Shown piece by piece: positions 56,088 to 64,000 of a stretch of 64,000 bases of DNA. A program made the position numbers and the translations under genes. The first letter of the stretch is position 1. Each line of letters starts with the position of its first letter. The notes under the pieces were generated by a model that saw only the letters and a list, made by a program, of their open reading frames with translations, was not told the DNA's origin and searched no databases. Location of the stretch: the NCBI RefSeq assembly GCF_004770905.1, contig NZ_RQHT01000012.1:558001-622000 (forward strand), in the 5' to 3' direction. The stretch comes from Leptospira bandrabouensis (GTDB taxonomy: Bacteria; Spirochaetota; Leptospiria; Leptospirales; Leptospiraceae).

Positions 56088-56396
56088 ATGTTCGCCATCA
56101 TTGAACTTGGAGCCAAACAATTTAAAGTGTCTCCTGACCAGGTATTCGTCGCAGAAAAAACAGGAAACTCGGTTGGAAGCACAGTAGAAACGAAAGTCCT
56201 ACTCCTTTCCGATAATAACAAAGTCAATATCGGTTCCCCAGCATTGTCTGGTGCGAAAGTGACTTTGAAAGTATTAGAAGACTGTAAGGGTGACAAAATC
56301 CACGGTTTCAAATACAAAAAGAGAAAAAACTACAAGAAGTCTTGGGGTCATAGACAACAACTCCAAAAACTCCAAGTAGTTTCTATCAGCGGTTAA
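56088..56396 (+). CDS. rplU: 50S ribosomal protein L21
   Basis: 102-residue 23S rRNA-binding protein. MFAIIELGAKQFKVSPDQVFVAE is the L21 start, and the basic C-terminal GFKYKKRKNYKKSWGHRQQ is the rRNA-binding end. The ATG has TTAGGAT upstream. First gene of rplU-prp-rpmA; prp starts immediately after the stop. A terminator after rpmA closes the unit. Identity secure. Confidence 0.98.
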   Translation: MFAIIELGAKQFKVSPDQVFVAEKTGNSVGSTVETKVLLLSDNNKVNIGSPALSGAKVTLKVLEDCKGDKIHGFKYKKRKNYKKSWGHRQQLQKLQVVSISG

Positions 56397-56726
56397 TTGA
56401 TTTATAGTAAAATTTTAAAAGATTTAGGAGGGAAAATCGCAGGAATCCAACTGGAAGGACATTCTCCCAAGGACCTAGGTTCGAAAGGCGAAAATCTTTT
56501 GTGTGCAGGAGTCTCTACTCTGGTTCAGAGTGCTCACTCGTATTTGGCATCACAAGACAGTTTGGAAACGGAAGAAAAACGAGAAGGATACCTAAGGTTT
56601 TTAGTGAAAAAGGACCAAAGAGCTGGCTACCAAAGCCTACTTTCGATGGTTGCTTTTGGTTTAGAATCTTTGAAAAACTCTCATTCCGCAGCGATTTCCA
56701 TCCACGACGAAATAATAAAGGGGTAA
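56397..56726 (+). CDS. Prp-type ribosomal-processing cysteine protease homologue
   Basis: 109-residue DUF464/Prp family protein, whose members in Firmicutes remove the N-terminal extension of L27. The catalytic pair is visible: His22 in LEGHSPKDLG and Cys36 in LLCAGVSTLVQS. The His-to-Cys spacing is 14 residues, two more than in Bacillus-type Prp. It starts at a TTG directly after the rplU stop (TAATTG) and precedes rpmA by 3 nt. The L27 encoded next has no leader, so the usual substrate site is absent. The family and operon position are strong; the function is open. Confidence 0.88.
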   Translation: MIYSKILKDLGGKIAGIQLEGHSPKDLGSKGENLLCAGVSTLVQSAHSYLASQDSLETEEKREGYLRFLVKKDQRAGYQSLLSMVAFGLESLKNSHSAAISIHDEIIKG

Positions 56727-56729
56727 ACA

Positions 56730-56987
56730 ATGGCTACAAAGAAAGGTGGTGGATCCACAAAGAACGGTCGTGATTCGGTATCGAAAAGACTTGGTGTAAA
56801 AGTTTACGGTGGCCAACAAGCCATTGCTGGGAACATTATTGTTCGCCAAAGAGGAACTGAATACAAACCAGGAAAAAACGTAGGGATTGGTCGTGACCAT
56901 ACTCTGTATGCACTCGTTGACGGTGTTGTAACTTTCGAACACGTAACTAGAGAAAGACAACAAATCTCCGTTTACCCGAAAGTATAA
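56730..56987 (+). CDS. rpmA: 50S ribosomal protein L27
   Basis: 85-residue protein whose N terminus reaches the peptidyl-transferase centre. It begins [20 protein letters not shown], so the mature-type Ala-Thr-Lys start is encoded directly and no LQFFA-like cleavable leader is present. [23 protein letters not shown] follows, as expected. It ends 26 nt before a terminator hairpin. Identity certain. Confidence 0.98.
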   Translation: MATKKGGGSTKNGRDSVSKRLGVKVYGGQQAIAGNIIVRQRGTEYKPGKNVGIGRDHTLYALVDGVVTFEHVTRERQQISVYPKV

Positions 56988-57012
56988 GCCTCTCCTACAA
57001 ATGTGAGAGGAC

Positions 57013-57052
57013 AAAACCCGTTTTAGGATCTCCCTTGAACGGGTTTTTTTTT
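57013..57052 (+). terminator. Rho-independent terminator after rpmA
   Basis: AAAACCCGTT (57013-57022) pairs with AACGGGTTTT (57038-57047) around a 15-nt loop, followed by a run of T. A smaller hairpin (CCTCTC/GAGAGG, 56989-57010) precedes it. It separates rplU-prp-rpmA from obgE, whose ribosome-binding site (AAGGAAAT) lies just after. Confidence 0.85.
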
Positions 57053-57066
57053 GACTAAAGGAAATT

Positions 57067-58092
57067 ATGAGCGGATTTATCGACGAAGTACCCATTCAAA
57101 TTCGAGCCGGACACGGAGGGGCAGGTTCTGTCCATTTCCATAAAGAGAAATTTGTCGAGTTTGGAGGACCTGACGGTGGCGATGGTGGCAAAGGCGGTGA
57201 TGTTATTTTTGTCGCCGAAGGTAGAATGATGACCTTGGAAAACTATCTCCCCGATCGGATGTATGCCGCAGAAGACGGAGGACCAGGCCTTGGTCAAAAC
57301 CGAAATGGAAAAAATGGAGAAGACTTAATCCTAAAAGTACCTGTGGGAACCCAGATCATTGACGCAGTCACTATGGAACTTGTATATGATTTCAATGCCG
57401 ACGGTGAAAGTTTTACCATAGCCAAGGGTGGCCGGGGTGGCAAAGGGAATACCTTTTTTAAAACTTCTGTCCAACAAGCACCTCGTTATAGCCAACCTGG
57501 CGAAGAAGGTGGTGAACTTTCTCTAATCTTAGAATTAAAGTTACTTGCTGATATTGGAATTGTTGGTTTGCCTAATGCTGGTAAGTCGACCTTACTTGCC
57601 AAGATTACTCATGCCCATCCTAAAATTGCAGGATATGCCTTCACTACCCTATCCCCTAACCTTGGTGTGGTGCATAGACACGAAGATTTGTTTCGTTATA
57701 CTGTGGCAGATATTCCAGGGATCATTGAAGGGGCATCCAAAGGTGTGGGCCTTGGGATCAGTTTTCTTAAACATATTGAACGTGTACAAGGGATTTTATT
57801 TTTATTTGATGGTGGGAATTTACAACTCGAAGAAGAATTAGAAATGTTACGAAGTGAACTAGGAAATTATAACCAGTCGCTTCTAAACAAAAAATTTCTT
57901 ATTGTCATCAACAAAATGGATATTTGGGACAATGATCCTAGTTTCACAGAAGAGATTCAAAAAAACTATTCTCATTTAGGGGAAATCATTTGTATATCCG
58001 CAGACAAAGAATCCAATTTAGAATACCTACTCGAAAGAATTGATAAGGTATTCTTTCCTGAAAAAGCAAAATTAGTTTATGAAAACACGTAA
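57067..58092 (+). CDS. obgE: Obg-type GTPase ObgE/CgtA
   Basis: 341-residue essential GTPase for large ribosomal subunit assembly and stress response. The glycine-rich N-terminal Obg domain (about 1-158, with [28 protein letters not shown]) precedes the G domain ([12 protein letters not shown]1, [11 protein letters not shown]3, VINKMD G4). The C terminus stops after the G domain, with no OCT extension. It starts after a terminator and overlaps proB by 14 nt, beginning a long run to rsfS. Identity secure. Confidence 0.97.
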   Translation: MSGFIDEVPIQIRAGHGGAGSVHFHKEKFVEFGGPDGGDGGKGGDVIFVAEGRMMTLENYLPDRMYAAEDGGPGLGQNRNGKNGEDLILKVPVGTQIIDAVTMELVYDFNADGESFTIAKGGRGGKGNTFFKTSVQQAPRYSQPGEEGGELSLILELKLLADIGIVGLPNAGKSTLLAKITHAHPKIAGYAFTTLSPNLGVVHRHEDLFRYTVADIPGIIEGASKGVGLGISFLKHIERVQGILFLFDGGNLQLEEELEMLRSELGNYNQSLLNKKFLIVINKMDIWDNDPSFTEEIQKNYSHLGEIICISADKESNLEYLLERIDKVFFPEKAKLVYENT

Positions 58093-58945
58093 GGAATTTT
58101 TAAGCTCCATTCAAAAAGCAAAACTGATTGTGGTAAAGATCGGAAGTGCACGTGTTTCCGGTGAAGAATCCAAAATTAATGATTTTTTATATGATCTTGT
58201 AGGTGATATCCGAACCCTACGTGACCAAGGTAAAGAAGTAATTCTTGTTTCCTCTGGGGCCATAGCCCAAGGAAAAAAACTTCTGGTGGATCAGATGGGA
58301 TCCGTATCATTACCCAAAGGGAAAACAAGTCTCGCAGAAAAACAAGCTTTTGCTGCAATGGGCCAAAACAAACTCCTCAATCTCTATGAAAGTTTTTTTA
58401 GCCGGGTCAATATTCCTATCGCCCAAATTCTTTTTGGTCGCAAAGATTTAAACGAAGATAATAGTTTTACCAATCTCAAACAAACCTTTCGCCAACTTCT
58501 AGATTGGGGCATTTTACCCATAGTCAATGAAAATGATTCTGTCTCCACAGAAGAACTCAATTTGGGAGATAATGATATTCTTTCAGCCATTGTTGCCTCG
58601 ATTGTAGGAGCAGACCTACTTCTCATCCTGACAGGAGTCGATGGTTTTTTAAATGGTAAGGAAAAAATCGATTTGTTTACAGAAATCACAAAAGAAACAG
58701 AAACTCTTGCCACAGGTCCTTCCGGCCCAGGCACTGGTGGAATGTTTACTAAAATCAACGCAGCCAAACTTTTGTTACCTTATGGCATTAAAACTGGGAT
58801 CGTCAATGGGGAAAAAAAACACGCCATTTCTCAGTTTTTTGAAACAGAAAACTTTGGAACGTTAGTTGCCAATTTTTCCTATGACCACCGAGTTCCGAAT
58901 GCCTCCGAAATCCAATCTCATTTTTTTTCCTTTCAGACGGAGTAA
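58079..58945 (+). CDS. proB: Glutamate 5-kinase
   Basis: 288-residue enzyme that phosphorylates glutamate at the start of proline synthesis. [13 protein letters not shown] at the N terminus is followed by [22 protein letters not shown] and [17 protein letters not shown], the amino-acid kinase signatures. The protein ends after the kinase domain, so the C-terminal PUA domain of E. coli-type ProB (about 367 residues) is absent. The start overlaps obgE by 14 nt; proA follows 3 nt after the stop. Confidence 0.96.
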   Translation: MKTRKEFLSSIQKAKLIVVKIGSARVSGEESKINDFLYDLVGDIRTLRDQGKEVILVSSGAIAQGKKLLVDQMGSVSLPKGKTSLAEKQAFAAMGQNKLLNLYESFFSRVNIPIAQILFGRKDLNEDNSFTNLKQTFRQLLDWGILPIVNENDSVSTEELNLGDNDILSAIVASIVGADLLLILTGVDGFLNGKEKIDLFTEITKETETLATGPSGPGTGGMFTKINAAKLLLPYGIKTGIVNGEKKHAISQFFETENFGTLVANFSYDHRVPNASEIQSHFFSFQTE

Positions 58946-58948
58946 ATT

Positions 58949-60214
58949 ATGGCAGACGAAAACACAAACTATGCAAGATCATTAGCCACCAAAGCCAAGT
59001 TAGCTAGTAGAGGCTTAAAAGGTTTAACCACTTTAGAAAAAAACTCCGTTCTAAAACGAGTAGAAGAACTTCTTTTCGAAAATGAATCTGCGATTATCGA
59101 AAAAAATAAAATCGATATGAAAAATGGACAGGAGAAAGGATTATCTTCTGCCATGATGGACCGCCTTCTACTTGATTCCAAACGAATTAAAAATATGGCA
59201 AAGAGTATAGAAGAAATTCGTAATTTGCCAGATCCAGTGGGTGAAGTCGTGAGAGGAACCATTCTTCCCAATGGACTCGAACTTCTCACAAAACGTGTTC
59301 CCATTGGTGTGGTGATGACAATTTTTGAATCCAGACCCAATGTGATCATCGATATTGCTTCTTTATCTTTTAAATCCGGGAATGCTTGTATCTTACGAGG
59401 TGGTTCGGAAGCCTTTCATTCTAATTTAATCCTTTCTTCTTTATTCCACCAAGCGATCGAAGAAAAAAAATTGCCAGCTGTGACAAAAGAAGTGGTAACC
59501 TTTGTCGAAAATACAAATCGAGAAGCGATGGTTCCCTTTTTTCAATTGGATGATTTAATTGATGTGATTGTTCCCCGCGGTGGTGAGGCTCTCATTCGTT
59601 TTGTCTCCGAAAATAGTAAAATCCCTGTCATTAAACACGATAAAGGTGTTACCAATCTTTATCTTTCCCATCAGGCAAATCCAAAGATTGTCCTTCCTAT
59701 TTTACTGAATTCAAAAGTGCAACGCCCTGGAGTTTGTAATGCTTTGGAAAATCTTTTGATCCACAAAGACTATCCCAATATAAAAAATTTACTGGAATCT
59801 TTAGCCACAAATGGAGTGCAAATTTTAGGAGATGAATCCATCACCAAAATATTTCCTTCCGCCAAACCTGCGACAGAGGATGATTTTTGTACGGAATTTT
59901 TGGATACAAGGCTTAGCGTAAAATTAGTGGGTTCTGTATGGGAAGCTATGGAGAATATTCGAAAGTATAGTTCTGGTCATACGGAATGTATATTGTCTGA
60001 AGATGTAACCGAAATCCAAACCTTTCAGAAGGAACTCGATAGTGCTGCCATTTTTGTGAATTGTTCGACAAGGTTTCATGATGGTGGCGAGTATGGGCTG
60101 GGTGCTGAGGTAGGAATTTCTACTGGCAAACTCCATGTGCGAGGACCAATGGGACTTATCCACCTAACAACGACCACAACGTATGTAACAGGAAGTGGAC
60201 AAGTCCGCGTTTAA
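58949..60214 (+). CDS. proA: Glutamate-5-semialdehyde dehydrogenase
   Basis: 421-residue aldehyde-dehydrogenase fold enzyme that reduces glutamyl 5-phosphate to the semialdehyde. [48 protein letters not shown], and [11 protein letters not shown] with the catalytic Cys are visible, as is the C-terminal [21 protein letters not shown]. It lies 3 nt after proB. proB and proA sit together in a ribosome-biogenesis run, a frequent bacterial arrangement. Confidence 0.97.
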   Translation: MADENTNYARSLATKAKLASRGLKGLTTLEKNSVLKRVEELLFENESAIIEKNKIDMKNGQEKGLSSAMMDRLLLDSKRIKNMAKSIEEIRNLPDPVGEVVRGTILPNGLELLTKRVPIGVVMTIFESRPNVIIDIASLSFKSGNACILRGGSEAFHSNLILSSLFHQAIEEKKLPAVTKEVVTFVENTNREAMVPFFQLDDLIDVIVPRGGEALIRFVSENSKIPVIKHDKGVTNLYLSHQANPKIVLPILLNSKVQRPGVCNALENLLIHKDYPNIKNLLESLATNGVQILGDESITKIFPSAKPATEDDFCTEFLDTRLSVKLVGSVWEAMENIRKYSSGHTECILSEDVTEIQTFQKELDSAAIFVNCSTRFHDGGEYGLGAEVGISTGKLHVRGPMGLIHLTTTTTYVTGSGQVRV

Positions 60215-60216
60215 AA

Positions 60217-60828
60217 ATGGAAGTTCTTTTTTTTGGAGGAAGTTTCAATCCCCCTCACATTGGACACCGACATGTGATAAAAACCATATCCCTGTTTTAT
60301 CCAAACGCTCTTCTTTATATTTGCCCAAATTTTGTTTCTCCATTTAAAGAGGGAGGAAAAGAATTTAGTGCTTCTGAGATTTGGTTACTTTGTCTTTCGG
60401 AATTTGAATCATTTCTTTCAACCAATGTAATTCTTTGGGACGAGGAAATAAAAAAAACAAATATTAGTTATACGATTGATAGTTTAATGGCACTACGTTC
60501 CCTTCATCCAAATTCCGAACTTTCCCTTGTATTGGGAGAGGATAACTTAATTCATTTTGACAGGTGGAAATCTTATCAACAAATTTTAGACATTGTAAAA
60601 GAGATCATTGTGGTTAGGAGAGAAACAGCTGATCCCAAGGAAATCCCTATCCCCAATTTTGTTCCTAAGGCCAAGGTTCGTATCCTCTCCAATCCCATTT
60701 TGCCTGTGAGTAGTACAGAGATTCGAGAAATCAATTTTAAAAATTTAGCAATAGATTTTCTTATGCCAAAAACTAAAGAACTGATACGTCAGTTTTTGTT
60801 ATCCAAAAGGGATTTGAGTTCCCCATGA
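60217..60828 (+). CDS. nadD: Nicotinate-nucleotide adenylyltransferase
   Basis: 203-residue enzyme making NaAD from NaMN and ATP. The nucleotidyltransferase loop FFGGSFNPPHIGHRHV (residues 6-21) contains the HxGH motif, and the second ATP motif is VSSTEIREINF near residue 167. It overlaps yqeK by 4 nt. The order obg...nadD-yqeK...rsfS follows a widespread bacterial cluster. Identity secure. Confidence 0.95.
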   Translation: MEVLFFGGSFNPPHIGHRHVIKTISLFYPNALLYICPNFVSPFKEGGKEFSASEIWLLCLSEFESFLSTNVILWDEEIKKTNISYTIDSLMALRSLHPNSELSLVLGEDNLIHFDRWKSYQQILDIVKEIIVVRRETADPKEIPIPNFVPKAKVRILSNPILPVSSTEIREINFKNLAIDFLMPKTKELIRQFLLSKRDLSSP

Positions 60829-61448
60829 TACAAATTCCCGAGTTTCATGCCTCCATAGAAAATTGGATTTTATTTTTTAAAGAAGAAGTGCCAAAACACG
60901 TCACAGAAACTAGATACCACCATATACTACGAGTGGCAGATTATGCAGAAGATCTTGCCAAAATCCATGGATATCCCAATCCCAAAAAATCCTACCTAGC
61001 AGGACTTTGTCATGACATCACCAAACAGAAAAAACAGGAAATTCATTTGGGACTCTTTCGTGAGTTTTTTTTCGATGAAACAGGAATTCCGGTTCAGGCT
61101 CTCCATGCCTATTCTGCTCCTTTCTGGTTAAAAAAAGAATACGGTTTTTCTGATCCCGAAGTGGCAAAAGCAATCTCTTCCCATACATTAGGAAACGAGA
61201 CACCAAGTCTTTTGGATAGGATTGTTTATGCTTCGGATTTTTTAGGTTCTGATTTTGCGTTTCGCAATCCAGAACTTTCTTTATGGGTTTCAAAAACCAA
61301 GGAAAACCTAAGTTACGGTGTTTTTATGAAAGCCTTTCAAACCATTTCCTTTCTTATGGAAAAAAAAGAAGTCATTCATCCTAATACGTTTCATATGTAT
61401 AACCAATCCGCAATTCAAATTAAGGAAAACCAATTCGATGTTACGTGA
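60825..61448 (+). CDS. yqeK: YqeK-type HD-domain phosphohydrolase
   Basis: 207-residue HD protein of the YqeK group, which in other bacteria symmetrically hydrolyses diadenosine tetraphosphate. Metal ligands are visible: TRYHHILRVADYAEDLA with the first His, LAGLCHDITK with the HD pair (63-64), and LHAYSAPFW later. The start is within the last codons of nadD. The C-terminal end overlaps the LCP-like gene by 11 nt. Family firm; activity inferred. Confidence 0.92.
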   Translation: MIQIPEFHASIENWILFFKEEVPKHVTETRYHHILRVADYAEDLAKIHGYPNPKKSYLAGLCHDITKQKKQEIHLGLFREFFFDETGIPVQALHAYSAPFWLKKEYGFSDPEVAKAISSHTLGNETPSLLDRIVYASDFLGSDFAFRNPELSLWVSKTKENLSYGVFMKAFQTISFLMEKKEVIHPNTFHMYNQSAIQIKENQFDVT

Positions 61449-62595
61449 AGAACCGAAAAAACAACCAATTCCTGCTAAAACTCTTCTTTTTGCCGCAGGT
61501 TCTTTCTTTTTAATAGCTCTTTTATTTTTAGTATTCCGCTCCAAGGGTGGATTTTCGTTAGATCAAAAATTTTCTCAAAGCAAACGCCTGCCTGTTCTTT
61601 TTTCCGTATTAGGTGATAAGGATGAATATCTTTTTTCCCTTTACGCGGAATTTTATCCGAATGAAAAGAAGGCTGCACTCTTTTTTGTAAACCCCAAAAC
61701 CAGTTTTGATGATGGTGAAAAATCTTTAAAAGAAAAAGGAAGTTCGGCACCTTCTTATGTGGAATCTGTTTTAGAAGATACTTTAGATTCTAACATTCCA
61801 TTTAAAATTGTTTGGACCAAAGAACAGTTTCAAAATTGGATTAATTTACTTGGTGGATTGAATCTATTTTTCGAACCAAAATCTCTTCACATCACAAAAA
61901 ATTACGCAAGGAACAAACAAACTTACGTTCTTGATGGAGAAGATACATTTGATTGGATGAGTTCTCTTGCGGATGAATCAATGATCTCCTATATTCGTCG
62001 TTTGGAGATACAAGAAACAGTATTTTTGACAGTGCTCGAAGCCATTCATGAAAAAAAAGACTTACTCGGTAAACAAAGAGTAGCCTATCTCCATTCACAG
62101 ATGTCGACAAACCTATCTCTAAAAGAATGGGAAACCTTGATTGAATTTCTAAAAAAAGAAAAAATTCATTTTGGAGTTTCTGAAGTTCCAGGTGAACCAA
62201 TGGGTCGTCCAAAATACAAAGACGAAGTTTTAAAAGCCAATGAAGAAACGGTAAAAGTTGCCTTTCATAAATTTGCAAGCGAACTTCGTTCTCTTGCTTT
62301 TAGTGAGGGGGAACGAGCAAGGATCGAAGTACTCAATGGTACTCCCAAAAATGGACTTGCCAGATACGGCAAGGTGCTTCTGAATGATAAGGGTCTGAAA
62401 GTTCTCTCCGTTGACAATGCTTGGGATTCTAGTTTTAAATCCAGTATCATCTTAAACCGCTCCGGAAATACGCAGTACACCGATCTTATCTCAGATACCT
62501 TCCAAGGCCGAAGAGTTTACTTCGCTCTTAGAAAAGATTTGGGACTGGATGCGACTGTGATCCTCGGAGAAGATTTTCAAAATTCTAAGGACTAA
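61438..62595 (+). CDS. LCP/LytR-like membrane protein with LytR C-terminal domain, LCP active site degenerate
   Basis: 385 residues. A cytoplasmic start and one membrane helix (about 12-30) precede an LCP-like extracytoplasmic domain (about 48-250). Its landmark after the first strand reads FFVNPKTSF where the LytR-CpsA-Psr family has IPRDT-type residues, so the Arg and Asp that bind the polyprenyl diphosphate are missing. A LytR_C domain (about 285-385, RIEVLNGTPKNGLARYGKVL) follows. LCP proteins attach polymers to peptidoglycan in Gram-positives. Here, between yqeK and rsfS, it may be a binding protein rather than a ligase. Confidence 0.8.
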   Translation: MLREEPKKQPIPAKTLLFAAGSFFLIALLFLVFRSKGGFSLDQKFSQSKRLPVLFSVLGDKDEYLFSLYAEFYPNEKKAALFFVNPKTSFDDGEKSLKEKGSSAPSYVESVLEDTLDSNIPFKIVWTKEQFQNWINLLGGLNLFFEPKSLHITKNYARNKQTYVLDGEDTFDWMSSLADESMISYIRRLEIQETVFLTVLEAIHEKKDLLGKQRVAYLHSQMSTNLSLKEWETLIEFLKKEKIHFGVSEVPGEPMGRPKYKDEVLKANEETVKVAFHKFASELRSLAFSEGERARIEVLNGTPKNGLARYGKVLLNDKGLKVLSVDNAWDSSFKSSIILNRSGNTQYTDLISDTFQGRRVYFALRKDLGLDATVILGEDFQNSKD

Positions 62596-62596
62596 A

Positions 62597-62962
62597 ATGC
62601 CAAATATCAGTGCCGAAACATTAGATCATCTAAAGAAAATTAAACAGACGTTAATTGACAAAAAATGTGAAAATATACAGTTTTTGGATCTAAAAGATGT
62701 TCATAGTTATTTATCTATTTTTGTATTAGCAACAGTCAAAACGGAAACACAAGGTAGATCTTGTGCTAAAGATATTGATAAATACATGAAACCATTAAAA
62801 CTCGCCGTCAAAAGACAAAACCTTGCCGATCTTCCGAAAGATGCGACAGGTTGGATACTTTTGGATTATGGTGAAATTTGTGTACATATCATGACAGACG
62901 AAATGCGAACTTATTATTCATTGGATCGTCTTTGGGGAGACGCCACTCCTATTCTTGTATAA
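62597..62962 (+). CDS. rsfS: Ribosomal silencing factor RsfS
   Basis: 121-residue factor that binds L14 and blocks subunit joining in starvation. The conserved IQFLDLKDVHSYLSIFVLATVKTETQ and the C-terminal WILLDYGEICVHIMTDEMRTYYSLDRLWGDA are characteristic. It is 1 nt after the LCP-like gene and is the last gene of the obgE run. Its 3' end overlaps the convergent YyaL-like gene by 14 nt. Identity secure. Confidence 0.96.
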   Translation: MPNISAETLDHLKKIKQTLIDKKCENIQFLDLKDVHSYLSIFVLATVKTETQGRSCAKDIDKYMKPLKLAVKRQNLADLPKDATGWILLDYGEICVHIMTDEMRTYYSLDRLWGDATPILV

Positions 62963-64000
62963 GAGTGAGTGTTTCTTCCCAATTGTCTTTAGGTAATTCA
63001 CAAGAAAAATTGCGACAAACATAATATAAAATACCAGAACCGGCACCTCTTCCACTTAAGAGTTCCAGTTCTTGTGATAATTCTTTTGCCCTAGATTCTT
63101 CTATGACTAACCAAACTAGGTTAGGATCTTTCAACATGGATAATTTGTTTTTTATTTTTTGGATTTCTTTAGGGTCTTTGTCTTTATATACGACAAGGAC
63201 TTCTTTGGATGGATATTGGAATTTTTGGAATGCCGAAATCATCGATGGATAACTTAAAGAATTTTGAGTTAGTTCTGGGAGGAAGTAAGCAAAAATCAAA
63301 TCCGCTTTTTTTTGTAGATCCCACTTTCTAAAACCCCAAGAATTTAAAAGATGAAATAAGTGTAAGATGGTAGAATTTCCAGAAGGTTCTACACCATCGT
63401 AACCTTCAATCGTACGCACAATCAAATCTTCATTGCCATGAAAGGATTCGTAAAATGGTCCAACCTTAGATTCAAAATTGGAAATTAAATATTCTAAAGA
63501 TTTTTTTCCATTTTCAAAGGCAGTTCTATCTTCATCTAACTGAAAGAGTTTAAATGATACCCATATAAATTCCGTATAATCAGGAAGAGTCCCAAAATAT
63601 TTTGCTTCACCTTCTCGAAACCTTCTTAAAATTGAGCCGTCTACTCCAACTAGTTCCTTAGTAATAAACAAATAAATCTTTTTGGCATCGTTTAGGTATT
63701 CTATATCGCCAGAAACTTCGTAAGCACTCAAAAGGGCTCTAATCCATAGGCAGTTCCATGAGGTTAAAATTTTGTCATCTCGTAAAGGACGTATCCTATT
63801 TATGCGCTCTATTAATAACTTTTCTTTCGCGTTCTCCAAACGGTTAGAAAATTCGGGAGTCCATTGGATTCCCTCCGCATAAGGATTTTTCCCCCGAAAG
63901 TAAACATTTAAAATGTTTTGGTGTTCAAAGTTGCCTTCTTCTGTGACATTCCAAAATCCTTGGATCTCTTCGTCCGAAACTAAATGATGAAACTCGGAAT
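62949..64000 (-). CDS. Thioredoxin-domain/DUF255 (YyaL/SPATA20-like) protein, N-terminal part outside window
   Basis: Open from the right edge to TAG at 62949-62951; about 350 residues of the C-terminal part are present. Reading the reverse strand from 64000 gives EFHHLVSDEEIQGFWNVTEEGNFEHQN with the GNFE motif of the family. KILTSWNCLWIRALLSAYE, IEGYDGVEPSGNSTILHLFHL and VCRNFSCELP then continue the (alpha/alpha)6-barrel of the YyaL/spermatogenesis-associated protein 20 group. The thioredoxin-like N-terminal domain lies outside the window. Function unclear. Convergent with rsfS (14-nt overlap). Confidence 0.9.
   Translation of the reverse strand, partial: SEFHHLVSDEEIQGFWNVTEEGNFEHQNILNVYFRGKNPYAEGIQWTPEFSNRLENAKEKLLIERINRIRPLRDDKILTSWNCLWIRALLSAYEVSGDIEYLNDAKKIYLFITKELVGVDGSILRRFREGEAKYFGTLPDYTEFIWVSFKLFQLDEDRTAFENGKKSLEYLISNFESKVGPFYESFHGNEDLIVRTIEGYDGVEPSGNSTILHLFHLLNSWGFRKWDLQKKADLIFAYFLPELTQNSLSYPSMISAFQKFQYPSKEVLVVYKDKDPKEIQKIKNKLSMLKDPNLVWLVIEESRAKELSQELELLSGRGAGSGILYYVCRNFSCELPKDNWEETLTLIQE

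Overview
The window looks like chromosomal DNA of a Leptospira-type spirochaete, probably a saprophytic or environmental species. It is AT-rich with tightly packed genes. It has outer-membrane genes (LptD, a beta-barrel protein), many lipoproteins with loose spirochaetal lipoboxes, a meso-diaminopimelate-type MurE (DNPR motif), a futalosine-pathway MqnA, and abundant SpoIIE-type phosphatases and c-di-GMP/two-component proteins. The species assignment is inference; no rRNA, tRNA, insertion sequence, phage or CRISPR array is visible.

Layout. 1-3771 (+): truncated hydrolase, cysS, rlmB-like methyltransferase and a lipase-like lipoprotein, all overlapping. 3780-12408 (-): one six-gene run, lptD, sugar-phosphate transferase, gatC, gatA, hisF and a sodium/solute symporter. 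12582-19589: small conserved protein, response-regulator/kinase hybrid, UvrD-type helicase, MORN lipoprotein, M48 protease and a PAS-GGDEF-EAL protein. 19696-24517: a short 59-codon gene, a STAS antagonist, a TPR protein, a HAMP-SpoIIE phosphatase and, across a perfect palindrome, a divergent exported protein. 24528-30669: PrsW-like membrane protein with a PilZ-like tail, the VWA and MoxR pair, and divergently a large unrecognised protein coupled to a nitrilase-fold protein lacking its catalytic cysteine. 30734-33984 (-): lspA, an AarF/UbiB-like kinase and a Gfo/Idh oxidoreductase. 34036-37057 (+): murF, purE, purK, meeting end to end the reverse-strand division/wall cluster 37058-44679 (rsmH, FtsL-like, murE, mraY, ftsW, murG, murC). 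44752-54059: HIT protein, cheR, mqnA, lipoprotein, amtB with a GAF-SpoIIE-TPR phosphatase, beta-barrel protein, a small conserved protein and an AsmA-like protein. 54161-62962: typA (-), then rplU-prp-rpmA, a terminator, and obgE-proB-proA-nadD-yqeK-LCP-like-rsfS. The right edge holds a truncated YyaL/DUF255 protein (-).

How the genes fit together. Most of the window is housekeeping: envelope precursor synthesis, translation and ribosome maturation, and purine, histidine and proline synthesis. The signalling genes stand out because many have lost a catalytic element: a receiver without its Asp, a GGDEF without its signature, a kinase without its ATP lid, and a nitrilase without its Cys. The most checkable oddity is a Prp-type protease gene between L21 and L27 in a genome whose L27 has no N-terminal extension to cleave. 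I saw no clear defence, biosynthetic or mobile system. The least explained locus is MoxR/VWA with its divergent partners at 25.9-30.7 kb.

Apart from the interval 19590-19984, which holds the short gene and a possible promoter, no stretch above 300 bases lacks a gene.
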